DNA of 64,000 nucleotides from DATLLN01 sp963720885 (GTDB lineage Bacteria; Actinomycetota; Thermoleophilia; Gaiellales; JAICJC01), in contig CAVRGW010000002.1 in assembly GCA_963720885.1 (NCBI GenBank), forward strand, positions 496,001 to 560,000. The letters run 5' to 3'. Shown here piece after piece: positions 16,247 through 23,806 of this stretch. Positions within the stretch are counted from its first letter, which is position 1. Every line of letters starts with the position of its first letter. The notes beneath the pieces are model-generated. The model was not told where the DNA came from and did no database searches. It worked only from the letters and a program-made list of their open reading frames with translations. Position numbers and translations under genes: made by a program.

Positions 16247-16642
16247 ATGCACCCCGATCCCGAGCGGCTCCGCGAGATCCCGGTGTTCGAGGGCGTCAGC
16301 ACCGACAACCTCGAGCAAATCGCCTCCGGATTCGATGTCGAGGAACACCCGGCCGGCACCCGGCTGACGCGCGAGGGTGCATCGGGCTACGCGTTCTTCG
16401 TCCTCGACGAGGGCCGCGCCCGGGTCGAGGTCGACGGCGCGACCGTCAACCAGCTGCTCCCCGGCGACGTGTTCGGCGAGATGGCCTTCTTCACGGACGG
16501 CCGGCGGACCGCCGACGTGTTTGCCGATACCGAGGTGCGGGTGCTGGCGATGTTCGGCACCCGGTTCGAGCAGCTGCTGGCGCTTGCGCCGGAGGTGGCC
16601 GAGCGCCTCGAGGCATTGGCCCGCCGGCGACCGGCCGATTAG
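16247..16642 (+). CDS. Stand-alone cyclic-nucleotide-binding-domain protein
   Basis: A 131-residue cNMP domain: IPVFEGVSTDNLEQIASGF, YAFFVLDEGRARVEVDG and LLPGDVFGEMAFFTDGRRTADV. The phosphate-binding cassette GEMAFF...RTA retains the conserved Glu and Arg, so cyclic nucleotide binding is plausible. No effector domain follows. It starts three bases after the GFA stop and closes the operon; it resembles the N-terminal domain of the first gene. Confidence 0.84.
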   Translation: MHPDPERLREIPVFEGVSTDNLEQIASGFDVEEHPAGTRLTREGASGYAFFVLDEGRARVEVDGATVNQLLPGDVFGEMAFFTDGRRTADVFADTEVRVLAMFGTRFEQLLALAPEVAERLEALARRRPAD

Positions 16643-16646
16643 CTCC

Positions 16647-17973
16647 TCAGGCGTCTCGGCGGATCGGCGGCAGCTCATAGCTGCCGTCGAACACCGCGCT
16701 CGTTGGCTCGTACATGCGCAGGATCGGCCGGAACGGCCCCGCCGGCGCCGGCAGCCAGTTCGCGCGGTCGTCCGGCTCGTCCGGCTCGTCGTGCTGCATG
16801 ACGATGGTCAGCGAGCCATCGGCGGCCAGGTGCAGGCCGGGCGTCCGATCGCCGATCGAGTATCGGTCGATCGGGTTGGCGACCAGATAGAACTCGGGGA
16901 TGTCATACATGGTGACCGACCAGAAAGCGCCGACAGGCGGGGTGGCCGAGAACGTCAGCCGGTAGCCGCGGGAGCCGTCCAGCGGCTCCCCGCTCGCATC
17001 GACGTACACCATCGCGTAGGCCGCCTCGTATCCGTGGTTTCCCCACAGTCCGCCACGGGCGGCCAGTGCGCGCTGGAGATACCGCGCCGGCCCATCGGCG
17101 AGCTTCCACGCGGGATCGTCCAGCGCCCCGACCTCGAAGAAGTCCAGGTTGTAGTCGAACACGTGGTACGTCAGCTTCCAGCCGTTCTGCTCCGGGCTCG
17201 CACCGTCCTTGAGCGCCTCCTCCATCACCGCCTTGCCCTGCGCCAGCGCCTGTGCGCAGCGCATCGGCGAGGTCGGGGTCGGCGGAGGCGTACGGTGAGT
17301 CGTCCTCGAACAGCCCGAGCGGCTCGAACCGCTGCTGATACGCCAGGTCGCGCTGCGGAGGCGGAAACGCACGCATCCACGCACGCAGCTGCTCGAAGAA
17401 CCGCAGGTCGTCCGGCACGTCCTGGTCGATCGGCGGGACGCCCGCGACCGGGCCTTCCGCCGTCAGCCAGAGTCCGGCCTGCAGCGCGCGGACGGCGGGC
17501 AGGTCGGCTTCACCGTTGACCTGCCAGCGCCCGACGATCGACGCGACGGTCGTCGGGAAGCGGATCACCGTCACGCCGGCCGGTGCCGTGCCGTCCCAGT
17601 CGCGGTCCACCAGCAGATAGGCGCCTGCGGAGGTGCCGGTCGCGCGGTGCCCGATGTACGCGAAATTGTTCGTCCACGCGTCGACGAACTGCAGCACGTA
17701 GTAGCGGCCGGCGGAGTCGGGCACGTCGAGTCGCACCGGGCCGCCGCCGACGTCGACCTGCGCGATCGAATAGACCGTGTCGTTGTTGATCGAGACGAAC
17801 GTGTCCTCGGGACCGGCCAGCGTCGCTGCGTGGCTGAACTCGTTGTACGCCCCGGCGGGCAGCGATCCCATCCCCTGCCGCACAAATCGCTCGACCTCCT
17901 CGAGGTCGAACACCAGCGCGAAGCCGTACATGAACGCCTCGGCCGCGAGCGCGGCCCGGTCTTCGGTCATCAT
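16647..17973 (-). pseudogene. DUF1254/DUF1214 family protein, frameshifted
   Basis: The N-terminal part (from ATG 17973: AALAAEAFMYGFALVFDLEE, FVSINNDTVYSIAQVDVGGG, YYVLQFVDAWTNNFAYIG) is DUF1254. The C-terminal part (DGSRGYRLTFSATPPVGAFW, SVTMYDIPEFYLVANPIDRY) is DUF1214. The two lie in different frames; the switch is at about 17252-17264, between DPDLADAL and AQALAQGKAV, and needs one base removed. The total length of 1327 nt is one more than a multiple of three. Either a sequencing error or a recent mutation. ATG 17973 overlaps the TGA of the MetE-like gene, so this is the last gene of that operon. Confidence 0.85.
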
Positions 17974-18998
17974 GCCTCCGTTCGAACCAGCTCTGCCCCT
18001 GCGACCAGAGACTCCAGCTTGCCGTAGGCGACGTCGCGCGGCAGGTACTTCATGCCGCAGTCCGGCGCCGCGACCAGTTCCTGCACAGTCTTGTAGGGCA
18101 ACGCGCGACGGATCCGCCCGGCGACGGTCTCGGGCAACTCGACGGCCATGTCGTCGAGATCGATCACGCCGAGGATGATCCGCTTGCCCGGCAGCTCGGC
18201 GATCACCGCCGTGTCAATGCCCGACTGCGCCGTCTCGATCGAGACCTGGTCGCAGGCGACGGCGTCGAGCTCGGGCAGGAATGAGTAGGCGGACGGGCGC
18301 CCGTGGATGATCGCGGCGTAGCCGAAGCAGATGTGCACGGCGGTCGTGCCCTCGATCCCGTCGAGCGCCCGTTGCAGCGCCGCGACGCCGTGTTCCCGGG
18401 CCATCTCCGGCCGCGCCTGCATGTACGGCTCGTCGATCTGGACGATGTCCGCCCCCGCGGCGAACAGGTCGGCGATCTCGTCGTGGACGGCGCCGGCATA
18501 GGCGAGCGCCATATCGCCCTCGTCGTCGTAGAAGTCATTCTGCGCCTGCTGCGACATCGTGAACGGCCCCGGCACCGTGATCTTGACCGGTTTGCTCGTG
18601 TTGTCCCGTAGGAATTGGAGATCGCGCACCTGGACCGGATGCATCCTCTCCACCGGGCCGACGATGCGGGGCACCGGGTTGGGGTGGCCGCTGCGGTCGA
18701 GCGCCGTGCCCGGGTTGTCGATGTCGACGCCGCTGAGCGCCGTGGCGAACCGGTTCGAGTAGCTCTCGCGGCGGGCCTCGCCGTCGGTGATGATGTCCAG
18801 GCCCGCACGCTCCTGATCGCGGACGGCGAGCAGCGTCGCATCGTCCTGGGCCTGCTCCAGGTACTGCGGGTCGACGCGCCACAGCTCGGTCGCCCGAACG
18901 CGGGGCGGGAAGCGGTCGCGGAGCCGCTCGCGGTCGATCAGCCAGTCGGGCTGCGCGTACGAGCCGACCAGGCTGGTGGGCAGCGCCTCCTGGATCAC
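17970..18998 (-). CDS. Cobalamin-independent methionine synthase-like (MetE C-terminal domain) methyltransferase
   Basis: A 342-residue UROD/MetE-fold protein equal to the catalytic C-terminal half of MetE. It has SLVGSYAQPDWL at the N-terminus, DIITDGEARRESY, DIVQIDEPYMQAR, VHICFGYAA (His-x-Cys zinc ligands) and PDCGMKYLPR (second zinc Cys). Stand-alone forms may transfer methyl groups to thiols other than homocysteine. GTG 18998 overlaps the TGA of the glutathione S-transferase gene (GTGA). Its place between a GST and a DUF1254 gene suggests a catabolic role, not primary methionine synthesis. Confidence 0.85.
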   Translation of the reverse strand: MIQEALPTSLVGSYAQPDWLIDRERLRDRFPPRVRATELWRVDPQYLEQAQDDATLLAVRDQERAGLDIITDGEARRESYSNRFATALSGVDIDNPGTALDRSGHPNPVPRIVGPVERMHPVQVRDLQFLRDNTSKPVKITVPGPFTMSQQAQNDFYDDEGDMALAYAGAVHDEIADLFAAGADIVQIDEPYMQARPEMAREHGVAALQRALDGIEGTTAVHICFGYAAIIHGRPSAYSFLPELDAVACDQVSIETAQSGIDTAVIAELPGKRIILGVIDLDDMAVELPETVAGRIRRALPYKTVQELVAAPDCGMKYLPRDVAYGKLESLVAGAELVRTEA

Positions 18999-19687
18999 AC
19001 GGCCTGGGACTTGACGTGCGAGATGTAGCCGCGGACGTCACCGGCCGGCTCGAGGTAGGCGTCGCCCAGCTCGTTCTCCATCGCCTGCATGTACTCCGCC
19101 GCCCACTCGGGGAACTCGTAGTCGATCGCGTTCAGGAACTCGAGCGTCGCCGCCAGCCGGATGTCGGCGATCGACGGCTGGTCGCCGCCGATGAACCGCT
19201 TGCCGTCCAGGAAGAACGCGCGGTACACGTCGAGCGGCTCTGCGACCGCGTCCTGCGAGACCTGCTGGGCGATCGCCTTCAGCTCGTCCGCCGCGTCGGA
19301 GTGGCCGACCTCGCCCGGGTAATGCGGGAAGGCCAGCGCCCCGTAGGTCGCCCGCGCCACCAGCGGGTACAGGGTGCCGATCAGGTAGAACATCGCGCTG
19401 TCGATCATCGCCCGCTCCGCCGGATCGGTCGGGTAGAAGCGCGTCAGCCCGTGCTTGTTGCACAGGTACTGCATGATCGCGCAGCTCTCCCACAGGGTCG
19501 AGCGGGGCAGACCGTCGTCCTCGATCATCGGCGTCAGGTGCGCCGGGTTCTTCCGCAGGAACTCCTCCTCGCCGGTCTTCCCCCAGGCGTCGATCTCCTC
19601 GAAGTCGAGATCGGCGGCGCGGACGAAGATCCGCACCGTCAGGTTGTTGACGCTCGGCTTCAGCACGTGGAGCTTCATCGCGGCCAT
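18995..19687 (-). CDS. Glutathione S-transferase family protein
   Basis: A 230-residue GST. The thioredoxin-fold N-terminus reads KLHVLKPSVNNLTVRIFVRA, followed by KNPAHLTPMIEDDGLPRSTLWESCAIMQYL (the cis-Pro and the Glu-Ser glutathione-binding pair). The all-helical C-terminal domain has FIGGDQPSIADIRLAATLEFL, the usual N-cap motif. Most actinobacteria lack glutathione, so the thiol partner is uncertain. ATG 19687 has AGAGGAAA just upstream; the second ATG (19678) is an alternative. Operon with the VOC protein upstream. Confidence 0.86.
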   Translation of the reverse strand: MAAMKLHVLKPSVNNLTVRIFVRAADLDFEEIDAWGKTGEEEFLRKNPAHLTPMIEDDGLPRSTLWESCAIMQYLCNKHGLTRFYPTDPAERAMIDSAMFYLIGTLYPLVARATYGALAFPHYPGEVGHSDAADELKAIAQQVSQDAVAEPLDVYRAFFLDGKRFIGGDQPSIADIRLAATLEFLNAIDYEFPEWAAEYMQAMENELGDAYLEPAGDVRGYISHVKSQAV

Positions 19688-19701
19688 GGCTTTCCTCTCG
19701 C

Positions 19702-20283
19702 TCAGTACGGGTCCTTGGGCGACCGGTCGTCCGACAGCGACGGCCGCGATCGCAACACCAGCAGCTCGAGCGCGTCGGCGAGGTGGATCTCGGCGATGTT
19801 GTGATCGCCACGCTCCACGCGGAGCTTGTGCGCCTCGAGCAGCACGTCCGAATGAGCGTACCCGAACGGGGGCTCGAACCGATAGGACGCAAGCTCGATC
19901 AGCAGGCCGAGCGGATCCGTGAGGTAGATCGAGTCCATGAAGCCCCGGTCCTTCACGCCGCTGTGCTGGATTCCCCGCTCGTCCAGCCGCTCGACCGTCT
20001 GCCGGAACGTCGCCTGCGAGAGCGAGAAGGCGAGGTGATGGACGCATCCCGGATCGGTGCTGACCCGCTCGGGGTCGGGTGTCCGCTCCTCGTTGGTGAA
20101 CACCGTGATCAGCCGGCCGTCGCCGGGATCGAAGTAGAGATGGCTCTCCGCCTCGTTGTCCAGATTGGGCTGCTCGAAGACGAAGGGCATTCCCAGGAGA
20201 CCCTCCCAGAAGTCGATCGACGTCTGCCGGCCGGCGCCGACGATCGTGATGTGGTGGACGCCCTGGGTCTGGATCTTGCGCAC
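19702..20283 (-). CDS. VOC-family protein (ring-cleavage dioxygenase-like)
   Basis: A 193-residue vicinal-oxygen-chelate protein: GVHHITIVGAGRQTSIDFWE, SHLYFDPGDG, CVHHLAFSLSQATF and LGLLIELASYRF. The His/His/Glu triad expected for a metal site is present. It resembles half of a PcpA/LinE-type hydroquinone dioxygenase, but the length equals one two-motif module plus a tail. GTG 20283 has AAGGAGG 6-7 nt upstream; that ribosome binding site lies inside a perfect 20-bp inverted repeat (20285-20349). First gene of the VOC-GST-MetE-DUF1254 operon. Confidence 0.82.
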   Translation of the reverse strand: MRKIQTQGVHHITIVGAGRQTSIDFWEGLLGMPFVFEQPNLDNEAESHLYFDPGDGRLITVFTNEERTPDPERVSTDPGCVHHLAFSLSQATFRQTVERLDERGIQHSGVKDRGFMDSIYLTDPLGLLIELASYRFEPPFGYAHSDVLLEAHKLRVERGDHNIAEIHLADALELLVLRSRPSLSDDRSPKDPY

Positions 20284-20284
20284 T

Positions 20285-20349
20285 GGCGCCTCCTTCGCTG
20301 CGGTTGGCCAGTCGGTGCGCGACCAGGCTACCGCAGCGAAGGAGGCGCC
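20285..20349 (-). promoter_or_regulatory. Perfect 20-bp inverted repeat that sequesters a ribosome binding site, with a -10 box at its loop
   Basis: The arms 20285-20304 and 20330-20349 are perfect complements, separated by 25 nt. In the minus-strand mRNA the downstream arm ends AAGGAGGCGCC directly before GTG 20283, and the upstream arm carries the matching CCTCCTT. Read-through RNA from the VOC gene at 20356-20772 would fold and hide the site. A TAGCCT -10 box (complement of 20325-20330) would start RNA inside the loop, leaving the site free. A factor-independent terminator or DNA operator are the alternatives. Confidence 0.7.
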
Positions 20350-20355
20350 CGAGGG

Positions 20356-20772
20356 TTAGCTGCGCTGCGCCACCCGCATCTGGTTCCCGCTCGGGTCGCG
20401 GAAGCCGGCGTCGACGCCATACGGCTGCTCCGTCGGCTCCTGCGTGAACTCGACGCCGCGGCCCTTCAGCTCCTCGTAGGTGCCCTGGCAGTCGTCGGTG
20501 TTGAAGAACAAGCCGCCGGCCGCACCGCGCGCCACCAGGTCGAGCAGCTTCGACCGCGTCTCCTCGTCGAACACGGGCGGGCCGGGGACCGACATCAGCG
20601 TCAGCGCCACGTCGCTCTGGCCGGGTACGCCGACCGTCAGCCAGCGGAAGTTGCCCATCTCGGGAACGGTGACGTCTTCGCGCACCTCCATCCCCAGCTT
20701 GTCCGTGTAGAAGGCCAGCGCCTCCTCCTGGTCGTGCACCCAGACGTTGACGTTGGTCAGTGACTTCAGCAT
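20356..20772 (-). CDS. VOC-family (glyoxalase-like) protein
   Basis: A 138-residue protein: VNVWVHDQEEALAFYTDKLG, FRWLTVGVPGQSDVAL, GLFFNTDDCQGTYEELKGRG and DAGFRDPSGNQMRV. This is the typical small VOC dimer subunit, near type 'glyoxalase superfamily protein' of unknown substrate. GGAGGGACACC lies before ATG 20772. Its transcript would run into the 20-bp hairpin that covers the ribosome binding site of the next gene. Confidence 0.83.
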   Translation of the reverse strand: MLKSLTNVNVWVHDQEEALAFYTDKLGMEVREDVTVPEMGNFRWLTVGVPGQSDVALTLMSVPGPPVFDEETRSKLLDLVARGAAGGLFFNTDDCQGTYEELKGRGVEFTQEPTEQPYGVDAGFRDPSGNQMRVAQRS

Positions 20773-20823
20773 GGTGTCCCTCCGGTCTCGTGGTGACTTG
20801 CTGAGAGCAACGCTAGTCCCGGG

Positions 20824-21240
20824 TCAGCGCGCCGTCTTCTCCAAACGTGCTGCGCTGGGACGGGCGTATGCCTGCAGCAGGCAGGCGGGAATCGGCGCGC
20901 GGGCCGGCGGGTGCGCTGAGCGGTACGCCGTCGGGGACATACGGTACGCCTTGCCGAACGAGGTGGTGAACGATCCGACGCTGCGCAGCCCCACCGTCAG
21001 GCAGATGTCGGCTACAGACCGGTCGGTGTTGCGCAGCAGGTCGGCGGCGCGCTCCATCCGCCGGGTGAGCAGGTAGCGATGCGGCGGCTCGCCGAAGGTA
21101 CGCGTGAACTCCCGGCTGAAATGCGCCGGCGACAGGTGCGCCGCGCGGGCCAGGTCGGCGACGTCCAGCGGCTCGCGATAGCGCGCATCGACCGTGTCCT
21201 TCGCACGCTGCAGGTGGCGGGTGGGAGGCGGCGGGGTCAC
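20824..21240 (-). CDS. AraC-family transcriptional regulator (DNA-binding domain only)
   Basis: A 138-residue protein consisting essentially of the two AraC helix-turn-helix motifs: EPLDVADLARAAHLSPAHFS and ADICLTVGLRSVGSFTTSFG, the second with the family signature. There is no separate ligand-binding domain. GTG 21240 overlaps the TGA of the DHFR-like gene upstream as GTGA, so the two are made together; this pairing suggests autoregulation through the palindrome at 21888-21932. Confidence 0.86.
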   Translation of the reverse strand: MTPPPPTRHLQRAKDTVDARYREPLDVADLARAAHLSPAHFSREFTRTFGEPPHRYLLTRRMERAADLLRNTDRSVADICLTVGLRSVGSFTTSFGKAYRMSPTAYRSAHPPARAPIPACLLQAYARPSAARLEKTAR

Positions 21241-21824
21241 CCGGCGGCGGCCTCGGCCTGCTTGGGATGCAGCACCACGATCAGCACCTCTCCCACCTTG
21301 CGGGAGTCGACCACCTCGAGCGCGGCGGCGGCCGGCGTGTCCGCCCACATCCGCTTGCCCGCGCCGAGCACGACGGGGAAGATCATCAGCCGGTACTCGT
21401 CGACCAGTTCGTTCTCGATCAGTGTGTGAACGAGCCGGGCGCTGCCGGCGACCAGCAGGTCGCCGCCTTCCCCCTGCTTGAGCTCGCGGATCCCGGCGAC
21501 GACGTCCCCGGAAACGATCGTCGAGTTGTTCCAGTTCGTGCTCTGCAAAGTGTTCGAGACGACGAACTTCTGCATCGAGTTCATCTTGTCGGCGAAGCCG
21601 GCATCGTCCGTTCGCTCCGGCCACGCCGCGGCAAACCCCTCGTAGGTGACGCGGCCGAGCAGCATCGCCTCGGCGTCCATCACCTCGTCCAGCTTGAACT
21701 TGTCGCCCTCGCTGCCGCGGTCGAACTGGAACGCCCAGCCGCCCCGGTCGAAGCCCTCGGCGCCGCCGGGATCCTCCATCACGCCGTCGACCGACATGAA
21801 CTCCGAAACGACGATCCTGCGCAT
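21237..21824 (-). CDS. DHFR-family (RibD C-terminal-like) protein
   Basis: A 195-residue reductase-fold protein: MRRIVVSEFMSVDGVMEDPG, AMLLGRVTYEGFAAAW, KFVVSNTL and LLVAGSARLVHTLIENELVD, all typical of the YyaP/YwjB-type DHFR-like family. GGAGG lies 8 nt before ATG 21824. Coupled to the downstream AraC regulator. This is the third such gene in the first 22 kb; the set looks like separate orphan reductases, not a tandem duplication. Confidence 0.85.
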   Translation of the reverse strand: MRRIVVSEFMSVDGVMEDPGGAEGFDRGGWAFQFDRGSEGDKFKLDEVMDAEAMLLGRVTYEGFAAAWPERTDDAGFADKMNSMQKFVVSNTLQSTNWNNSTIVSGDVVAGIRELKQGEGGDLLVAGSARLVHTLIENELVDEYRLMIFPVVLGAGKRMWADTPAAAALEVVDSRKVGEVLIVVLHPKQAEAAAG

Positions 21825-21887
21825 GTGAGACCTCCAGTGCTTTCGGTGTACCAGACCGCCGGACCCGGCGAAACTCATCGGTCCACG

Positions 21888-21932
21888 ACTCCGGTACGGA
21901 CTCCGGCACGGTACCGGAGTCGGTACCGGAGT
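21888..21932. promoter_or_regulatory. 45-bp imperfect inverted repeat, probable operator
   Basis: Between the divergent DHFR/AraC operon and the MFS gene. The left half reads ACTCCGGTACGGACTCCGG and the right half GTACCGGAGTCGGTACCGGAG; with two mismatches the halves are reverse complements, and each half contains two copies of the 10-bp unit GTACCGGAGT or its complement. Four phased half-sites suggest a cooperatively bound regulator; the AraC protein of the adjacent operon is the natural candidate. No T-run follows, which argues against a terminator. Confidence 0.6.
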
Positions 21933-22000
21933 AAACGTGCCGGCGTTGGTGATCCGTGCGCGATTCGTGACGGTTCCTGACGGTGGCTAGCCTTCCGCCG

Positions 22001-23182
22001 ATGGGAGCTGACGAGCGAGCTGCCGGGTGGCCGGCGATCGGCATCGTGGCGTCGACGTTCGCCGTCGCGATGGCCGCGACGACGGTGATCACGCCGCTCT
22101 ACCCGGGCTACGTCGCCGAGTTCGGCCTGTCGTCGCTCGAGGTGACGATCGTGTTCGCCGCGTACGGCGCCGCGGTGATGCTCGGGCTCGCCCTGTTCGG
22201 ACGGTTGTCCGACCACTACGGCCGCAAGCCGCCGCTGGGCGCCGCGCTCTGCGTCGCGATCGCGTCGATGGTGGTGTTCCTGCTGGCGCAGGGCATCGGC
22301 GCGCTGCTGCTCGGCCGGGTGCTGATCGGGCTGACCGCCGGCGTCTACACCGGCACCTGCACGGCCTGGCTGGTCGACCTTTGCCCCGACCGGGTGCGGG
22401 CCGCGAAGATCGCGATCGCCGCGAACCTGGGCGGCCTCGGCCTGGGGCCGCTGCTCGGCGGCGTGCTCGCCCAGTGGGCGCCGCGCCCGCTGCGGCTGGT
22501 GTACGCCGTGGAACTGGTGCTCCTGGTGCTGGGCCTGATCGCGCATCGCTGGATGCCGGAGACGGTCGCGCGCGAGCGGTTCGACCTCGACCTCCGCGAC
22601 CTCCGCCCGCCGCCGTCCGTGCGGTCGGTGTTCGTCCCCGCCGCGGTCGCGGCGATCGCCGCGTTCGGCGTCTCCGGCGTGCTCGGCGCGGTCGGGCCGG
22701 CGATGCTGCGCTCGGTGTTCGACGTGAACGATCCGCTGGCCTCAGGGCTGCTGCTGTGGGCATCGTTCACCTGTGCGGTGATCGGCCAGCTGCTCGCGCG
22801 ACGGTTCGACCCGTCGGCCGCGCTGGCCGCGGGCTGCGCTGGCCTGGCGCTGTCGGTGTGCCTGCTGGCGCTGGCGCTCGAGGCGGAGCTGCTGGTCGCC
22901 CTGGTGGCGGCGGCCGTGCTCTCGGGCATCTCCACCGGCGTCATCATCGGCGCCGGGCTCGGCCTGCTGACCTCGATCGCCCCTCCCGAGCACCGCGGCC
23001 TGGTCGCGTCCTCGTACTTCCTCGCGGCGTACGTCGGGCTGGTCGTGCCGGTCGTCGGCTTCGGCCTGGTCGAGCGGTCGATCGGGCTGGTCGACACAGG
23101 ACTCGTGTTCTCGGCGGCCATCGGCGTCGCGGTCATCGGCTCGGGAATAGCGGTCTGGCGACCGGTGCGAACGCCTGCGTAA
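22001..23182 (+). CDS. MFS transporter (drug/metabolite exporter-like)
   Basis: A 393-residue, 12-helix major facilitator. Helices begin at IGIVASTFAVAMAATTVITPLY; the loop 2-3 signature is LALFGRLSDHYGRKPPLGAA, and VLIGLTAGVYTGTCTAWLVDL holds the helix 4-5 region. The C-terminal half is strongly hydrophobic, ending WRPVRTPA. Substrate unknown. ATG 22001 lies 7 nt after TAGCCT (21988-21993), suggesting a leaderless mRNA; GTG 21983 is an unlikely alternative. Confidence 0.87.
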   Translation: MGADERAAGWPAIGIVASTFAVAMAATTVITPLYPGYVAEFGLSSLEVTIVFAAYGAAVMLGLALFGRLSDHYGRKPPLGAALCVAIASMVVFLLAQGIGALLLGRVLIGLTAGVYTGTCTAWLVDLCPDRVRAAKIAIAANLGGLGLGPLLGGVLAQWAPRPLRLVYAVELVLLVLGLIAHRWMPETVARERFDLDLRDLRPPPSVRSVFVPAAVAAIAAFGVSGVLGAVGPAMLRSVFDVNDPLASGLLLWASFTCAVIGQLLARRFDPSAALAAGCAGLALSVCLLALALEAELLVALVAAAVLSGISTGVIIGAGLGLLTSIAPPEHRGLVASSYFLAAYVGLVVPVVGFGLVERSIGLVDTGLVFSAAIGVAVIGSGIAVWRPVRTPA

Positions 23183-23212
23183 CGCCCACGCGTCCAACTA
23201 GACTGACCCACC

Positions 23213-23806
23213 ATGCGGGTTGCCACCTCAGACGACTTGGATGCCGTCGTCGAAACCATCTCCACGGCCTTCCACGAGGACCCGGTGTGGAGCTGGGCGT
23301 TCCCCGACGACGAGCGCCGGCAGGGGCAGTACACGGAGTTCTGGCGGCCATTCGTCGCCGGCGCCCTCCTGCATCCCTGGGTGTTCGTGACCGACGGCTG
23401 CGAGGCCGCGGCGCTGTGGATTCCGCCCGGCGAGGGAGAGTTCCTGCCCGAGGACGAGCAAGGGATGCCCACGCTGCTGGTGCGGCTGCTCGGCACGGAT
23501 GGCGCTGCCCGCGTGGAGCATCTGTTCGAGCGGTTCGACGAGGCTCATCCGCCGGAGCCCTGCTTCTACCTGACGCTGCTCGGGACGCACGCCGATCACC
23601 GCGGGCACGGCATCGGCATGCGGTTGCTCGCGGACAGCCTCGAGCGGGTCGACGAGACCGGGATGCCCGCCTACCTCGAGTCGACGAACCCGTCCAACGA
23701 CCCGCGCTACGCCCGTGTTGGGTTCCAGCCGTACGGGCGGATCGACCTGGAAGGCGGCCCGTCGGCGACGACCATGTGGCGCCCTACTGCAGATCCAGCC
23801 CGCTGA
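23213..23806 (+). CDS. GNAT-family N-acetyltransferase
   Basis: A 197-residue acetyltransferase: MRVATSDDLDAVVETISTAF at the start, motif A LGTHADHRGHGIGMRLLADS with the R/Q-x-x-G-x-G/A acetyl-CoA loop, and motif B AYLESTNPSNDPRYARVGF. The overall type matches small-molecule GNATs of actinobacteria. TAGACT at 23199-23204 is 8 nt from ATG 23213. It overlaps the 3' end of the convergent proline-racemase-like gene by 23 bp. Confidence 0.86.
   Translation: MRVATSDDLDAVVETISTAFHEDPVWSWAFPDDERRQGQYTEFWRPFVAGALLHPWVFVTDGCEAAALWIPPGEGEFLPEDEQGMPTLLVRLLGTDGAARVEHLFERFDEAHPPEPCFYLTLLGTHADHRGHGIGMRLLADSLERVDETGMPAYLESTNPSNDPRYARVGFQPYGRIDLEGGPSATTMWRPTADPAR

Noticed and set aside
16903..17973. Programmed frameshifting in the DUF1254/1214 gene
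   Set aside because: No slippery heptamer or following structure is visible; a simple one-base insertion explains it.
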